In this document: positions 12,291-27,200 of the stretch, piece after piece
Layout of the letters: each line of letters begins with the position of its first letter
Numbering within the stretch: the first letter of the stretch is position 1
Origin: Hymenolepis diminuta
Taxonomy: Eukaryota > Platyhelminthes > Cestoda > Cyclophyllidea > Hymenolepididae
Direction of reading: 5' to 3'
NCBI GenBank assembly: GCA_900708905.1
Contig: CAADRB010000046.1
Coordinates: 870,298 to 934,297 of the forward strand
Length of the DNA: 64,000 nt
Notes under the pieces: generated by a model
Told to the model about the DNA's origin: nothing
The model's database searches: none
Seen by the model: the letters and a program-made list of their open reading frames with translations, nothing else
Program-made: the position numbers and the translations under genes

Positions 12291-15052
12291 ATAGCCTTGA
12301 AATATACAAAAAGGGTCAATGATATGAATTTAAAGTTCATGGAAAATATTGCAGATGTAAATAATAAAATGTTATTATCTCAAGGGGAAATATATCATAA
12401 AATATTTTCTCGCACACTAAAATAATATTTCTGCCTTGACGTTCAGCAGAGTTTCCCACTTGTTCTGACATGTCCATGGCAGGAACTGGTTGCAGATAGG
12501 AAGACTGATTCCAGTTCTGAACTATCCACTGAATTCCAGGGCTTTCTTGAGATTATGGTTATATCTGAAACGAGAGTGCAAGTCACACACTTCTGGCTCC
12601 CTCCTGTGTGGAATTGGAAGGTAGCCAAGAGACTTTTCGGTCCGAGGAATTTCTGTTTAAGCTTAGAGCGGCGATTCTGTCCTTGGCAAGTCTTGATTAT
12701 GTTGGCGGATAATTTAGGAGTTTGCAGTGGCCACATCCAATTAAATAGTTTTCATTTTCTTTCCATTCTGGTCATCACTAATCTCGTGACCTTTTATCTC
12801 GACCTCATTGTTATACTTGAAGTGCTTGACTCTACTGCAGCCTCAAGACTGCTAACAAGCCTACAGTGGTACTTGAAGTGCCTAATCATGCGATGACCCT
12901 ATGTTTTCCCAAGAAATCTGTCGTGTGTACTCTGTTTTAATTAAGCTTAATTAAACCACTTAATTAGCCCCTGAGTGTTCGTTGTTATGCCTCAGTTTTC
13001 CCTTATCAGCAGTACCTGAGACAATTCCATCTGTTCATATTACCCTTTCTCAATAAACTATCAATACCCCCATTGCAAATAAATAAAAAATGCTCTATCT
13101 GCTCTCATACACACGGCCTCCCACTCTCTCCCTCACTAGATCTCTGGTCCTTCTCTCAATAAAGTCTGTTGGTTACTGACTTGCCTTTTCTCCACTTTAT
13201 TATGTGGTGAATGTCGTAGGAAGATAGAAGGTACATACTGAAGAGGAGCTGGGGAAAATTTGATACCTCAGCTGCTTCTGTTCGATGAATTCTAAGTAAC
13301 GTTCATGTTCAACCGAATCCAGGTTCATAACGAGACAACGAACTCAAAGTAGCACCAACTCCGGTAAAGGTACTTTTATTATCTGACTGACATTTTGTGA
13401 CCTCAAAAATTTTCAAGAAGCAGCAACCATTCACAGATTAGAAGACCGGGAGTTGAGATTCACCGTGATGTATTAGACGATAATGGGGATGGGGAGGGAG
13501 ATATTGAGAGGAAAAAGAGAGAGAGAGTTAATAAAGAGAACAAGTTAAACGTCTATATTGGGTACGTGTAAAATGTATTTAGTCTTTGTTCGATGTCGAT
13601 TATATGCAAGTTAGTGGGTGTGCAACACAAGGCGAGATCGAGCAGACCTATGAATCAGGTTGCGCAGATACTAAAAAACTCTTGCTTTATCATCCTGTTT
13701 AACAAAGTTCATTGTAACTACCCGTTTGTGTTTATTGTACCACGGTTCAAAGAATTTGCCAGATTTGTATCACGAATGAACTCAAAAACATATTTAGTTA
13801 CATCATTTTTAACAATATGAAGAAAATTGGAGTAACTAAGGGAATAAATCTAATAAAAGCATCCAATTTTAAATGGAAGAGCCTTTACTTCTGCAGAGAG
13901 GTTGATTGTTGAAACTTGGGGATTTTGTTATTTCGGCTTTTTATAAACATGTCAGAGGTTTTAATGAATTCTGCTCGCCATTTGTTTTAACGTTTTTGAC
14001 CCCAAGAGCTGGGACTCAGAGTACCACAGCAACAACCCACAATTTACGACCTTTTAACTATTAAACAAAATTTACGAATAATTGTAAAATTGTCTCTAAT
14101 TTTTTTTTGGCTAAAATTTCCCTTAAAATATTCCAATAAAAAACATGAACAGAAATTTTTTCATTGGTCTAAGTGAAATTATTTGCGGACCAATCACATT
14201 TCAATCGGAAGTAGACAAATTTCATTGGTGTTTCTTCTAATAAAAGGCCGTCCAATTAATGCATTAGAGTACATACTCTAAATCTTAAGGGTAGGTCACA
14301 ATTTCAAGTCTATTTAACCTTTCATGAAGTTATTAACATTTATTTCTCACATCGTGATATTTTTATGTTTAAATTTTAGGATCAGTATTTTTACATATTA
14401 TTGCCATTCATAAATTTGATGTATTAGTATATTATGCAGCTCCACTGTTTTATTTTTGTTTGTCATTATTATAAATGACAATGCCAACAATTCACCATTT
14501 AGATTGATAAGTGTTTTAATATTAAGAGTCAAGGACGTGAACAGATCATAAAAGTCTGAGTATCAAAAGAGTCCTACTTCATCTGAATTTTCAATCCATT
14601 GTACTGCCTACTTATGACCCAATAAGTGTAGTTCTCTGTATTACAATCATATTTATGGATCTGTGGACAGTTTAACTCCTCAGTATTCAGAGCTTATGGG
14701 TTGGCAGACCGATGTGAGTGGTTAGTTACGAGGTTATGAAATATCCGTCTATTCCTACCGTTATTCTATCAATATTATGCCAATGCTTTTTGACATTGGC
14801 GCTTAATTTCACGGTTGTTTCGATGAAGCTAAAATCAGAGTAAAAATTTCTGATTTTCCTATCTCGTTTTTCTCTAAATTTCTCCTCATTGATTTTTTAA
14901 TAAGATTACTGCTTTCCAATTAATATTCCTTTTCCAGACTTGAGATCGGGTTGCCTCCTAAGGTGAGGCTGGGACCGACAGTTCACTGATAATGAGTATT
15001 TAGTTACATTTTGGAAATGTAACTTGTGCCATTTACATTTAGGATTTCAAGG
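12291..15052. other. Intergenic stretch upstream of the THAP-CtBP gene
   Basis: No gene recognised. A minus-strand open frame at 12443-12736 may be leftover retroelement sequence next to the gypsy remnant, but I cannot identify it. The segment 12970-13250 is pyrimidine-rich with two AATAAA signals (near 13050 and 13160) and could be an LTR fragment in plus orientation. A short (GA)n tract lies at 13515-13528. An AG at 15041-15042, ten bases before the next start codon, is a cis or trans splice acceptor. Confidence 0.5.
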
Positions 15053-15277
15053 ATGCCGACGACATGCGGATTTCCAAACTGCAAATTTCGATCACGTTAT
15101 AAGGGGTTTGAGGATAATCGGCACTTCTATCGAGTTCCAAAGAAACCTGCAGCTCTTCGCGCAAAGTGGCTGGAAGCCATAGGTCGTACAGAGGCCAATA
15201 TTGTCAGCCAGGTAACACATGTGGTTCATTTATCTAAAACGGCATCCATATAGTTGCGCATATGTTCGGGACACTTT
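15053..15277 (+). other. THAP zinc-finger coding region split by a 42-bp intron
   Basis: Exon 1 encodes MPTTCGFPNC followed by the basic stretch and KWLEAIGR. The 42-bp intron 15212-15253 separates it from exon 2, which supplies the second ligand pair in LRICSGHF. The usual AVPTIF box is poorly conserved; DIPVADPAI stands in that place. The ATG at 15053 gives the canonical M-P start of THAP domains; the upstream in-frame codons (15026-15052) probably belong to the leader. Confidence 0.8.
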
Positions 15278-18200
15278 CATGGAGGTGAGAAAAGGGAGGG
15301 TGATATACCAGTTGCTGATCCTGCTATCGATCCACCGAAACGAATCGAACTGCCCTCAAAAAATCAGCGTCTCTCTGTAAGCTCTTCTTCGCCCTTCGTT
15401 CGTCATTATCATCGTGGAGGCTCATCGAATGTTCCGCGTTTTCGTGGTAGAGGAAGAGGAGGCTTGTCCCTCAAACTGATCCCTCCACGCTTTCTATCAA
15501 CCCTTCCACCGCCAACTTCGCTTACGCCACCACAAACTTTATTGACGATGGAATCTTCTATATTGGATTTGAATCAAGACACATTAATGATGAATGTATG
15601 GAACATGCTCATGAATGGACCCCCATACCTACCCCCTCTTTCAACGATTCTACAGACTATTCCACAAAATACCATGCTTCCTTCTGCTACTACTACTGCT
15701 CAACCCGTAAACTCGCCGTGTAAGCTTTCATAGATTTTGAAAGTTCATTTATTTGTTAAATAGAAATTATGAAATGCACATTGAGAGATTAATTTTTTTC
15801 AATTTCATTATTTATTTACTTTTTGTTTTCATTCTAGTGCCTAAATTTCGGGAAAGGGGCTAATATTTTGATCTATAGTGTTTTGGTTCCCTATTGAAGC
15901 TTCTCCATAAAGCATTTTGACTTGCGGAAATTTAATCGGTATTTTCCTATCACTAATTCAGTCGTAAACATTCTTCGAAACTCGCTGAACAGATACCGCT
16001 TTAAAATTGTTCAAGATGTAGGTTAATTTTAGCCTTACTCTTCCAGTTATTGAGAATATCATTTTTGAAGCTGGCGATTTAACTACTCTTTACTTTTATT
16101 TAATCTGAAACATCCAGCATTTGAAGTGAGGTGATATCATCTAGATTGCTAAGGCTTTCTTCTGTTAATTTTTCCAAATAAATGCCTTATTTGTATAAGA
16201 TTAGAACTAACAACTTTTCATCTAACAGCTGCATGTGCCACGGGGGTCGGTGACAAGGTGGTAAACATGTCAGCCTCGATCGATGTAGAAGTCGCGGGAA
16301 TGGAGCTCATCGATGCACATTCAGTTTCATACTGACTAATTCTGGTCAACACTAGGGGTGGTAGAATGCGCGTTTCTCATAAGAGAGATTTTAGGGTTCT
16401 TCTCTCTAAAGATTTCTCTTGAATGGTTTGGGATGTTTTATTTTAATTAAGTGCACTCCTAAATAGAAGCATTTGATTAGGGAAGTCCAAGGCTAGCTGA
16501 AACGATCGGTGTATTCAGCTCTTCAGCGGAAACCTGAAGCGGCTATGGCTAAATAACAGTAATCATTCTTTATATTAATATCTTTGAAAATTCACCTAGC
16601 ACATTTTATGGCAATTCGGTGTTTCCATCGTCCAGAGTATGTCCTTGGTCTTTTCGAAAGATTATAGTGGATGAGCCAGGAGCAACCAGTTGTAAGGAGT
16701 TAAGTTGGTTTAAGATCCCAAAGGTAATTAGGAATTGGGCTGAGTTAGTATTAATAAAGTTTAACTGAAAGATGGAATGTGAATCATGATAATTATTAAA
16801 GTCGACAGTTTATACATGAAGTTAAGGGATATTATACATATCTCCGTGTTTATAATATGATGATGAGGTAGACAGATTTGGTCAATGAGGTTAGGGATTT
16901 TTTCTTCTTACTACTTAGCTCGGAAGAATTTATCGTTCTCTTTTTCTTTGCTTCTAAGTCTTCAGTCAGTTTATCCATCTGAACAAAGCACTATCTCAAT
17001 ATTCCTTGGAAGACAGACTGATATTACACTTGCTGTCAGGATAAGAGGAGTGATATTTTGATGCGAACGCTTTATCTATTGTAAAATTTAGGGAAATCTG
17101 AAATTAGACACTTGAAATCCTTGCTTTCAAAATTTCTAAAATGGTGCAAAAGCCCTACTTTCCCTTCTGCAAACTCTAGTCCATGATTAGTAAACGTGAA
17201 TTTCACGGTTCTTTGATAAATTTCCTTACCGTAGTCTCCTTACTTCACCTACTAACGGTGCATGTGACCAACCGCCCTAGCGAAGAAATGTTAGCTACTC
17301 GCAAGAGCGGCTATAGGAGCCATTTAAATACCATATTAATCTGATAATTTCTTCTCATTTTTAGGCGTCAGGTCAAGTACCCTAGTGATATTTGATCGCT
17401 TTCCTGTACAATTAAGTGAAATTCCGGAAATGAAATGTTGCAAATCGGTTGTGAAGAATGTTGTAGTAATTCAAAAGCTCGATGAATTTTGGCTAACTTC
17501 AGAGGTATGTTGCACCACTCGTATTTACAAATGAAGAAAATCTTAAGTTGTCTGTTTGCATAAATTGTTTACTTAAAAGAACAAAGCATTGAAGATAAGG
17601 TTTTAAAATTACCTGTAAAAAAAATCGGCGTTTCACCTCTCATGGATCCCTGATTTGGGTTATAAAATTTCTCCCGCCTCATTATTGTATTTCAATAACC
17701 TTTCCACATCTAACAAAGGGGAGACAAGACAATGCCACAGAGTTTACAATTTTACCTGATAAACTATTAACATCACGGGTGGTTTCCTTCAGATTAATAT
17801 ATGACACATGATAACTCGAATACCTAGGAAGTTAATCTTGACAAACCCTCCTCTTCATCGGAACAGAGATTAATTATTTTATCCTATAATCAGTTTTGTT
17901 AAAATGTTAAAAAGCGACTTTGGACACCTGTCTTGCCTTCTTCCCACGGAGTTTGATATCTGACAGATAGATATATCTTAACAGTAAAACTGAATCTCCT
18001 AGTGCTACAGCATAGAAGAGTCATCCTTAACAAAACCCTCTTAAAAAGTATGGATTTTAAAACGCTTGGCCTTCTTAATTAGGAATAAAAAAGTAATCAA
18101 AGGGGTAAAGGAGAAATGGCGACTTGATTAAATCTGAATCTAGACGTTTATGTAAACTAAAAATATCATTTGGTATTATGTTTAAAATGGTTTGCTAGTC

Positions 18201-21200
18201 TCATTTACCTTCATATGACTTATCATCCTGATTTTTTGGACTTTCAAAAGTAAAAAATCGATTAAAGGGGCAGGATCAGCCATCCAAATTTGGCAACCGA
18301 TCAATAAGTAGTCTAAGGGATGATTACCAAAATTTCAATTTTTGTAAATGACTCTTGAAATTCTGACTTTATTCTAAACATTCTTCCCATTCCCCCCCCT
18401 CCCCCCCCCTCTTGTACTCAACTGAACCTTAATCTTACCCAATTTCAGTTGCAAAATGTAAAATTGTTATGTCTTGCCGTATATCATGATACCAGTTTCA
18501 TTTTTATTAACTAAATCAAGATTCCTTAATGCTGAGTTAGGGGAGGGTGCGTGTGCACTATACCTCACGAAGCTGCAGTTCTTCTTTGGGCTTAATTGCA
18601 CAAAAGTGGTACAAAGGAGAGAAAGAGATAAGACAAATATAAAAGTTTACTAAGCGAAGATCAAGGAAAGTTTTAGATAAGATATTATAGAATGAAAGAA
18701 CATAAAGAGTATGAAAGACGCAAACGGTGGCCTCGAAAAATTAGACCATCTAAAGGTGAAAGGAAGGAACCATTTTGCCAAAATAGCCAGTGGTGCAATT
18801 CAACCTTCCGGTTGTTGAGAGCGGTTGCATCCTGTTAGCCATTGAACTTTGTGAGGGGATAACTCTACGGACTCCTAACCTTCAAGATTGGTGCTATTTT
18901 AAGTGTACTATAGGCTCTATTCGAAATTATACTCATATATATCCTAAATATCCTTTTAATATTGCACTACTTAAATTGGTCATTGAAAATGAGTTCTCAC
19001 TCGCATCCAATTTTTACCACAAGTTATAACCCAATCAATATTATCTCCTATTCAGTCTTTAATTTAATTTAAAAGACAAATATCCTATATACATCTTAAA
19101 GCTATTTGCGAATTGAATGCTTTCATAAACCGAATTCAGTGGTTGGTTTTTTCTCTTCGATATGCGATCGGCTTTGTCTTGCAATGCCTAATTTATTTGT
19201 ATTATACACCTGCCTGTTTTTATAGGCTTAGTGCAGACCTCTGGTTCTTATAGAATTTCACTCGTTCTTCGTTTTTCACTCCACAGATTCCACAGACAAC
19301 AATCGTAATTGTGTTCTACGACGTGAGTCTTTTTAATAAAGATACTCTTCGACAATTTAAAAATCTCCAATTTGTTGTACTCGCTGATACCTTAGGCAAC
19401 TCAGTAGAAGACGCTGTCGATTACCTGGGGAGAAACGGTAAGAAATGGACTCAATTTCCATGTTTTACTTACTTGCCCATAATACATTTAAGATTACTAA
19501 TTTGGGTTTGGGAACTTCAGTTTTAGTGCGATTTGGATGCTGATTTGTCTTGAATGAAGATATCTCGATTAAATTTATGTTTGTAATATGTAAGAGCAAA
19601 ACATATAAGACGGCAGCGTCTATGGCTGCAGATTAGTTAGTTATTAAGTTATTCTCAGATTTGACTTATGAAGCCTCTTGGTACATGTAGTGTTATTATT
19701 TAAGTAAATATTTATTTTGATGTATAATTCATGGTACAAATGTATCTGAATAAAACTTAGCATTTTGCCACTTTTAATTCGAAATATTGATGCCATTTAC
19801 AATCACGAGCAACAGTAAGTTGAAAGCGGTATGTAGAATAGAAGTATACATGGACACTAGAAAAAAATGGATAAATTAGAATCAACACATACATTATTGA
19901 AAATATCTAACAGAGCTCTGCTAACTTAAAAATTAGCTATCTCATCACTTCCATCCTAAGACCGTAAGGTGCTGAAAATCATGCAAGATTATTTTGTCTT
20001 CTCAATATTGGAAGTAATGAATTGAAGTGCTAAGACTAACCCTTCTTGATTATAAAATAAGCGTTCGGCGTCGTAGACAAGCATTTGCTGCTATCCAGGA
20101 AAATGTATGAAGTTTAAATTTTGGAACCTAAATTACCCTTTTGGTAAACATTTTACGGCCCTTCCATCAAATGAAGAGACTCTTCGATCGCCTGAGGCTG
20201 TTCTCAGCATCTCTTAATCATTTATTGGACTTTCTTTTGACCAATTTCAGTTGCTTTTCACAATTACAATTGTTAAACTTTTTCGCAGTCATTTTGGTAG
20301 TATTGATAAAAAATAATTTGATTCTGCATTCATTAGGTTTTAATTAATGGCGTTGTTCAATGCGTCGTATCTTACTGCTTCAAACTGCAAATTTCAAGAT
20401 TTGATTCCTAGGTTTCGCTTAGAGATCACATCCACAATGTTCAGAGCTTTTTGATTAGTCGAATTAAAGGGCTGGCAGGTCATTTATACCTTTAGATAGA
20501 CATGAACAGCTATTTGATACTAGCTAGGGTGTTTTAGATACTTTAGAGATCACAAACGTTCACTCACTGTGATATTGTTTATTGTTTATGTCAAAGCAGT
20601 CTAAATCTCGTCTAAACGAAAAGAGTAATGGAAACGATTCAAGCAATTCAGAGGGATTTTTTGAGAAAGTCGAGATTCAAAGTCCTGCTACATATGGAAT
20701 CTGAAATCATCAGGTTGTTTTCATTTAAATTTTTCATTTTATTTTCAATTGGTTTTCATCATAGCTACATACATTCTACCGGTTTGTAGAATGTTAAGGT
20801 TTTGATGATGGTCTATTCGTCGGCGTCTTTTCATCCCACACGTGTTTGCAAAAATTCGATAACGCCGAGCGTTTGTACAGACTATTTCCTTTTTCCTACA
20901 CCGAATTGTGGTTGGTCTTCTAGTAAGCGTAGGAGAGATAGGACCGCCCTTAGCCTGTTCTTGGATGGCATTGTATGTCGTCTATTATTAAGTTCTTCGA
21001 AAAAGGATTGGTAGCACAAAGCTTAGTTCTTTCACAATAGCTTGACAGCGCATTCCATCTTCTATATTCTCCACCTGCTGCATTTATTTGATGTACATGA
21101 GCCTCCCGGCCAAACAGGCAGTTAGAATATTCTACAATTCTTCACATTTATGCCTGCTATCTCTCGTTACATTAACTAGATACCCATAAAAGGTTACTCT

Positions 21201-24200
21201 CTCCAAATAGTTGGGAGAGCGGTCAGTTTGAGCATAACTACCAATATCACCCAGGGAGACATTTCTAACGCTAATTATAACCGTAGCTAACATGTTAGAA
21301 ATAGATTTGAATTCTTGAACCTAAAATCGGGATTCATTGATGAGAAATGCAACACCACCGCAACGATTGATATCCTTAATTATATGTACCAAGTCCAGAG
21401 GTGCCTTCAGTTTTGGATACTTCAGCAGTTTTGGCGTCTGCTAGATGGATTTTTCAAGCAGACTGTTGATGGGTAAGAGAAAAGAGTTTCAATTTTCCGC
21501 GGCACTTTAAAGTAATAAATGTTTATATTATCTTTTTTAGGAATTTCCTACAAAGTTATGCTTCCTCAGCCTGATGTAGACATAGCCGCTGATTTAGTCT
21601 TCTCAAAGATTCTTCAAGTCAACTACAAGAATACTTTCATTCAAGCCCATCGCAGTGATTACACATGTCGGACAGATAGTGTGCATTTTACAAAGAATCT
21701 CCGAGAAAAGATTATCGGAATCATTGGTTTAGGTAAGTCATTTTCTATTAAATAATAAAAACATAGATGTATAAAGTTAATATTCAGTTTTGATAGTTTC
21801 ATAATTATGTTCTATATACCTTAATTAGTCTAATAGTTTACTTTCGTGCCCATCGTTAATTATCCCTTATTGATTTTTCTCAACTTTTCTTAATTTGGGT
21901 CACACTGACTACCTGACTCATCTTTCTCCCCTTAAGTTGGTTATCGATTTGTCTCAGTTACTCAGATTCATTCTGTTCTACAAGAGTTATCTTGGTTCTC
22001 CTTTAATCCAGACATTCAGGCAACTGTCTCTCTTTTCCGGTCTACGTTGAGGTTAGGAAAGGTGATAGCATGTCTTTCTCATATTTACTTATCGTTAAGA
22101 CTGACAGAAAATTCGAGAGGGTGTCTAACAATTTCCTAATAAGTATTAGATTAGCAATAAAAAGCATTGAGAATCAACGATTCGGGTTAACCAAACTTAT
22201 CGCTATTGCAATTGAAATGATTGCAGTAAAGTTTACTCAGCGGTGGATGTCAAGAAGAAGTAGCTAATGAAGACAGAACATCAAGAGACCTACTTTATTT
22301 TAATTCCGGAATTATTGGGTTATCTATATTCTAATATGAAGAATGGTTTATCGCGTTATGTTTTAATGTTCATAAATCATAACTTGACTCCCAGATTCGT
22401 GGGCAAAATTATGTCCGCAAAATTCACACCAGCTTGACCTGTTGATGTAATGACGTGGTTATTCATGCCATCTCTATCTAATAGTAGATCAGATAAGCAA
22501 TAACATTTTACATACATATTAACATATTATCCTTGCCCAAATCAAACGAGAAAATAGATTTGAATGAGTGGCTTTCATAATGCATGAGTGCGAGGTCAGT
22601 TCAATTTATAGTCAATTAACTCTAAAATAAAGTTCTTTGTTCCCTAGATGGTAGAAATTAGCCTTTATTCAGCACTAATTAAGTTTCCTGTTTGAGTTTT
22701 CTTGAGTTGAGAGTGATAATACACGCTTAAAACAATTTCCCGTTTCTCAATTGGGGTGGTTGGCTAGCTGCTTTATTATTGGTCAATAGGAGATGCTAAT
22801 GTTCGACTGACCCGAAAGCGTACTTCCTTCCGGCTATTTCTTCTCCAGTGTATGAAGTCTTGACAGCCACATTTGTGTCCTTATGTGGTAGACCCTACTC
22901 TTAAACCAAGGGGGGATTAATTAGGTTCTCATAGCGCCTTTGGCATGAATATTAAATAATACACGGGTCGGAAGTCCACTCAAACCCCATCATTCCCATC
23001 TTCCCACTTATTGGACTGGTGAACATTCGCTTAATTCCAAAGAAAATTTATTAAAATAATTTTTAGATTATATATTTATTATCTTTGATCGTTTTTTTGT
23101 TATTTTTAATGGACGATTGGGATGAAGAGTTGATTAAATGCATTAGATTTTAAACGTTAATCGTGTATTGAGTAAACCCCAATGAGCTCTTCTACGTTAA
23201 AATCATATTAGCTAGTATTATTGGCGTTCAACTTCTGTCCTCCCTATTCAGTTATTGGTGTGAGGACTGGTACTTAGTCTTCAATTAACTTCACACAAGA
23301 AGAGGAGTTCTTCTGGATTGTTAGTTGTCCTCGAAATTATGATGGTCCACCCGCCAATGTCTTCTCATCTCGAACGGGTTTGCGAATGGCGATGTTCGAT
23401 GGCACTAAGCATCCAAACAGATAATTTCCCTAAATTGTGGTTAGTATTTTATTATGAGAGATATATTTCTTATTACGAATCGACTTTCTCTTCCTCATCA
23501 AACTCCTATATCTGCTTTGAGTAGTTTAGACAGGGTCTTGTGTGAGAAACTTTGATTTTCCCCCTTTCAATCATTAAGAATTCAAAATAGTGCTTGGAAA
23601 TTTTATCATCTCACCTTTATGTCAGCATTTGAGCATTCATTCACTTTTTGCCGAGCATCGTTCCTCTAGCTGTATTCTAAACAGCCTCTAATTTCCACTT
23701 TACGTTATATGATAGTGGATAAATCATAAAGAATAACAGGTTCAGCAAATGTTTCAGGTAGCTTTAATCGAATTGGCCTGAGTTTCGCTAGCTGTTTCCT
23801 GATATGTCTCTTGCTCCCATGTTGTAGAGCTACATAGTGCTATTTAGCTAGACATTCATCATTTACAGGAGTAATCTTAGTTGATTAATCAATTAATACT
23901 TGATAATTGATTCCAATAGACTTTTGAATATATTCTGAATAACTATTCAATTACAGACACAGTTGGCTTGGCTCTCGCCAGACGATGTTCTGTATTTGGG
24001 CTCAAGGTCGTAATCTATGATCCAACTGTTCCAGAAGGAATATGCAGTGGATTTGGCCTTGAACAAGTGGATCATCTTGAGAAATTGATGCCGCTTTGTG
24101 ATTTTCTTTCCTTTCACTCCTGTTGGATGGAGGTGGATTCAATTAGTCATCTTGATATTTCTGGACACAAAATCGGACTCATAAGGAAAGGTATAGTAGA

Positions 24201-27200
24201 TAATCCTTTTTATTATGACTTGCAGCCGGGCATAAAATGACACTCTTTTAATTTTNNNNNNNNNNNNNNNNNNNNNNNNNNNNNNNNNNNNNNNNNNNNN
24301 NNNNNNNNNNNNNNNNNNNNNNNNNNNNNNNNNNNNNNNNNNNNNNNNNNNNNNNNNNNNNNNNNNNNNNNNNNNNNNNNNNNNNNNNNNNNNNNNNNNN
24401 NNNNNNNNNNNNNNNNNNNNNNNNNNNNNNNNNNNNNNNNNNNNNNNNNNNNNNNNNNNNNNNNNNNNNNNNNNNNNNNNNNNNNNNNNNNNNNNNNNNN
24501 NNNNNNNNNNNNNNNNNNNNNNNNNNNNNNNNNNNNNNNNNNNNNNNNNNNNNNNNNNNNNNNNNNNNNNNNNNNNNNNNNNNNNNNNNNNNNNNNNNNN
24601 NNNNNNNNNNNNNNNNNNNNNNNNNNNNNNNNNNNNNNNNNNNNNNNNNNNNNNNNNNNNNNNNNNNNNNNNNNNNNNNNNNNNNNNNNNNNNNNNNNNN
24701 NNNNNNNNNNNNNNNNNNNNNNNNNNNNNNNNNNNNNNNNNNNNNNNNNNNNNNNNNNNNNNNNNNNNNNNNNNNNNNNAGCTTACTTGATCGTAACAAA
24801 GGGAACATAAATAGTCTTGAGATAATATACTGCTAGCTAGGAAACTCCCAAACTCTAACACATATGCAGCTGAATTATAATAAGATAAATAGTTCAATGT
24901 TTGATTTCTCGAAGGAAAGTGTTCTCCAACTCACATCTCGGGCAACGAAATGGTCATTATGATATCCTGAGCCCCTTTTTAAAATATCTTATTACGAAGA
25001 ACCAGAGACAAATTTTAATTCTAATGATAAGACTTAAATTATGAAAACCATTCAAAGTTCAATGCACACTAAGGGTGGGAGTCCCATTTATTTGGACGCT
25101 AGGATAATGGTCAAAGCGTGATCGATAGGCAAGTAATGTTCGCGTGGGGAAGAGAAGAGGGAATCCGTTATTAGTCATGGATGTGGAGGCAAGCGTATAA
25201 CTACACAAAGCCGAAGGAATTGGGTGTAGTAAGTCTTTTTGCACTTTTCATCAGACGTAGGAAAGGCAGGGGAAAGGGGGAGAACATATTTGAGTAGACC
25301 AGACTGACGTGGATGGACTGGAATCATATCAGTAACTCACAGGCATTTCAAAGACAGCATTCTGACAATTTTAGACCTACCAGTATTAGACTACCAACTA
25401 GAGGTTTGTAACAATTAAGGCCAATTTGCTTTTATTTAGACAATGCTTTTGACCACGATTAGGTATAGTATTGATTATATTTACAGTTTATAATTTCAAC
25501 TATGATTTGGTTCATTAAAAAAGTATAAATGATAGAATTTCTGATTAAATTCTTGCCAAATTCAATTAGTTAAAAGAAGGTTATTAAATAAACCAATTAT
25601 ATTTAACACAGTTTGATTAATTAATTGAGGTATTTCAATATATTAGAGTCCTGAGAAGTCACTTCTGCGTATTGACATGGAAATTGATTTTACATGGTGT
25701 TGTTTAAATGAATTCAATAATAATTAGATTGTAGCAGTACAAGAGAATAGTTTGATTTGAACTTAGATGCAAATAGTGTGAATTTGATTGTTGACACTAA
25801 TGTACAATATGGGGACTTGAATTGATTGGTCTGGACACCAGAAAGATCGACATTAACAACGCCTTTCCCTTCACATAATTCTCACTTTGAAGCAAAAGGT
25901 AGGGGAAAATAACAAGATGACGAAGCAGTTTGCAGCAAGGTTATATGCTTGGTTAGTCACTTTGTATATTTAGTTGCCGCTTATATTGAAATATTTCTAC
26001 CATTTCGCAGTTTTTATTTTTGTTAGCAAAATAATTTTTAAGTCAGCTTTGTTTGCATTGCATAAATACTACAATTAAAATATATTGAAATATTTTCAAA
26101 CAACTTTCCAGTTTATTTTTCTTACTCAGTTCACCTTTAGCGAACACAGGATACGGAGCTCCGATAGTTTAAAAATTTTAATTGTCTCATCTCTTCTAAG
26201 TAAGCTGTTAAATACCGCGAAAATCATTTTACTCATGCACCAATTTTAAGAAAAAATAAATCGAAGTGACGGAACCGACCCTTCTTGATTAAAAGATTGG
26301 TTATTAAGCAATAAACATCATTGACAAGCAATCGTAGACAAGGACGACTGATGAAAAGTGAATTTTTGAACATGCACTACTCATTACGGAAATATGGTAC
26401 AATCCGAATCCGAAAAATCAAATGAAGTATGATTCTTAGATACCTTGGTATTGCTCTCAGTTTGATTTTCACACTGTTAGGCTAGAGTTATCTCAGGAGT
26501 CGACAAATTTTTCCATATTAGAATAACAACGCTTGAGATGAGCAAGTAGAATATTAAATGACTGTAGCGAGAGAGAGGGAGGAAAATAGATATATAGTAA
26601 CTGGGGTATACTGTTTTACATAAGGGGTTGACACACAAGAGTTTGAATAAACGTTAATTATAGCGTATGGCTATCGGAAGTTACTAAAATTCTTAAGAAA
26701 CTTTCGAATGGCAATCTGAACTAAGTTCAAGAATATTCGGTAAGTTTGAAAATTGAATTAGTGCTGCTTTAGGGTACTACAATCCTGTCCCCTTTATCAT
26801 TAGTAGGACTTTGTTAACCAGTATCCACTGCTTTTCCTAATTAAAGATTGCAAAATTATTTTTGTATTACCGCGGTAATTCTAAAAACTTGTGCTTATTT
26901 TATTATACTAAATACTATACAAAATATGCATCCACCGAAACAGTAGTTATAATCAAAATGTTAAAACTAATCCGCGATTTATTCAAATAAATTTTAAATT
27001 ATAAGATTGATACACTACTAATTTTATATAATAATTTAATTTTTTCATAATTTATAAAGTCAATTAAAATTTATTCCTCTCAATTACTAGATTCTTTATT
27101 CATGAGGAAGTCAGTTGTTTTGTTTATTTGAAATGCCGCTTTGTACAAGCTAGAGCCGATAATGATAACCCATGGTCGCCTTTGATTTGTGTCTCTAATC

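Larger units (their letters stand above)
19438..21540 (+). other. Intron 4 of the THAP-CtBP gene, with two dispersed repeats
   Basis: Donor GTAAGA, acceptor TTTTTTAG. It holds one copy of the ~400-bp dispersed repeat (about 19905-20310) and one copy of a shorter repeat (about 20795-20960) whose partner lies in the next intron. Confidence 0.6.

Noticed and set aside
12443..12896. Opposed frames of about 100 codons on both strands
   Set aside because: Open on both strands with no recognisable protein; perhaps retroelement debris but unsupported.
24139..24897. Long minus-strand open frames across 24256-24779
   Set aside because: They consist of N; they are artefacts of the assembly gap.
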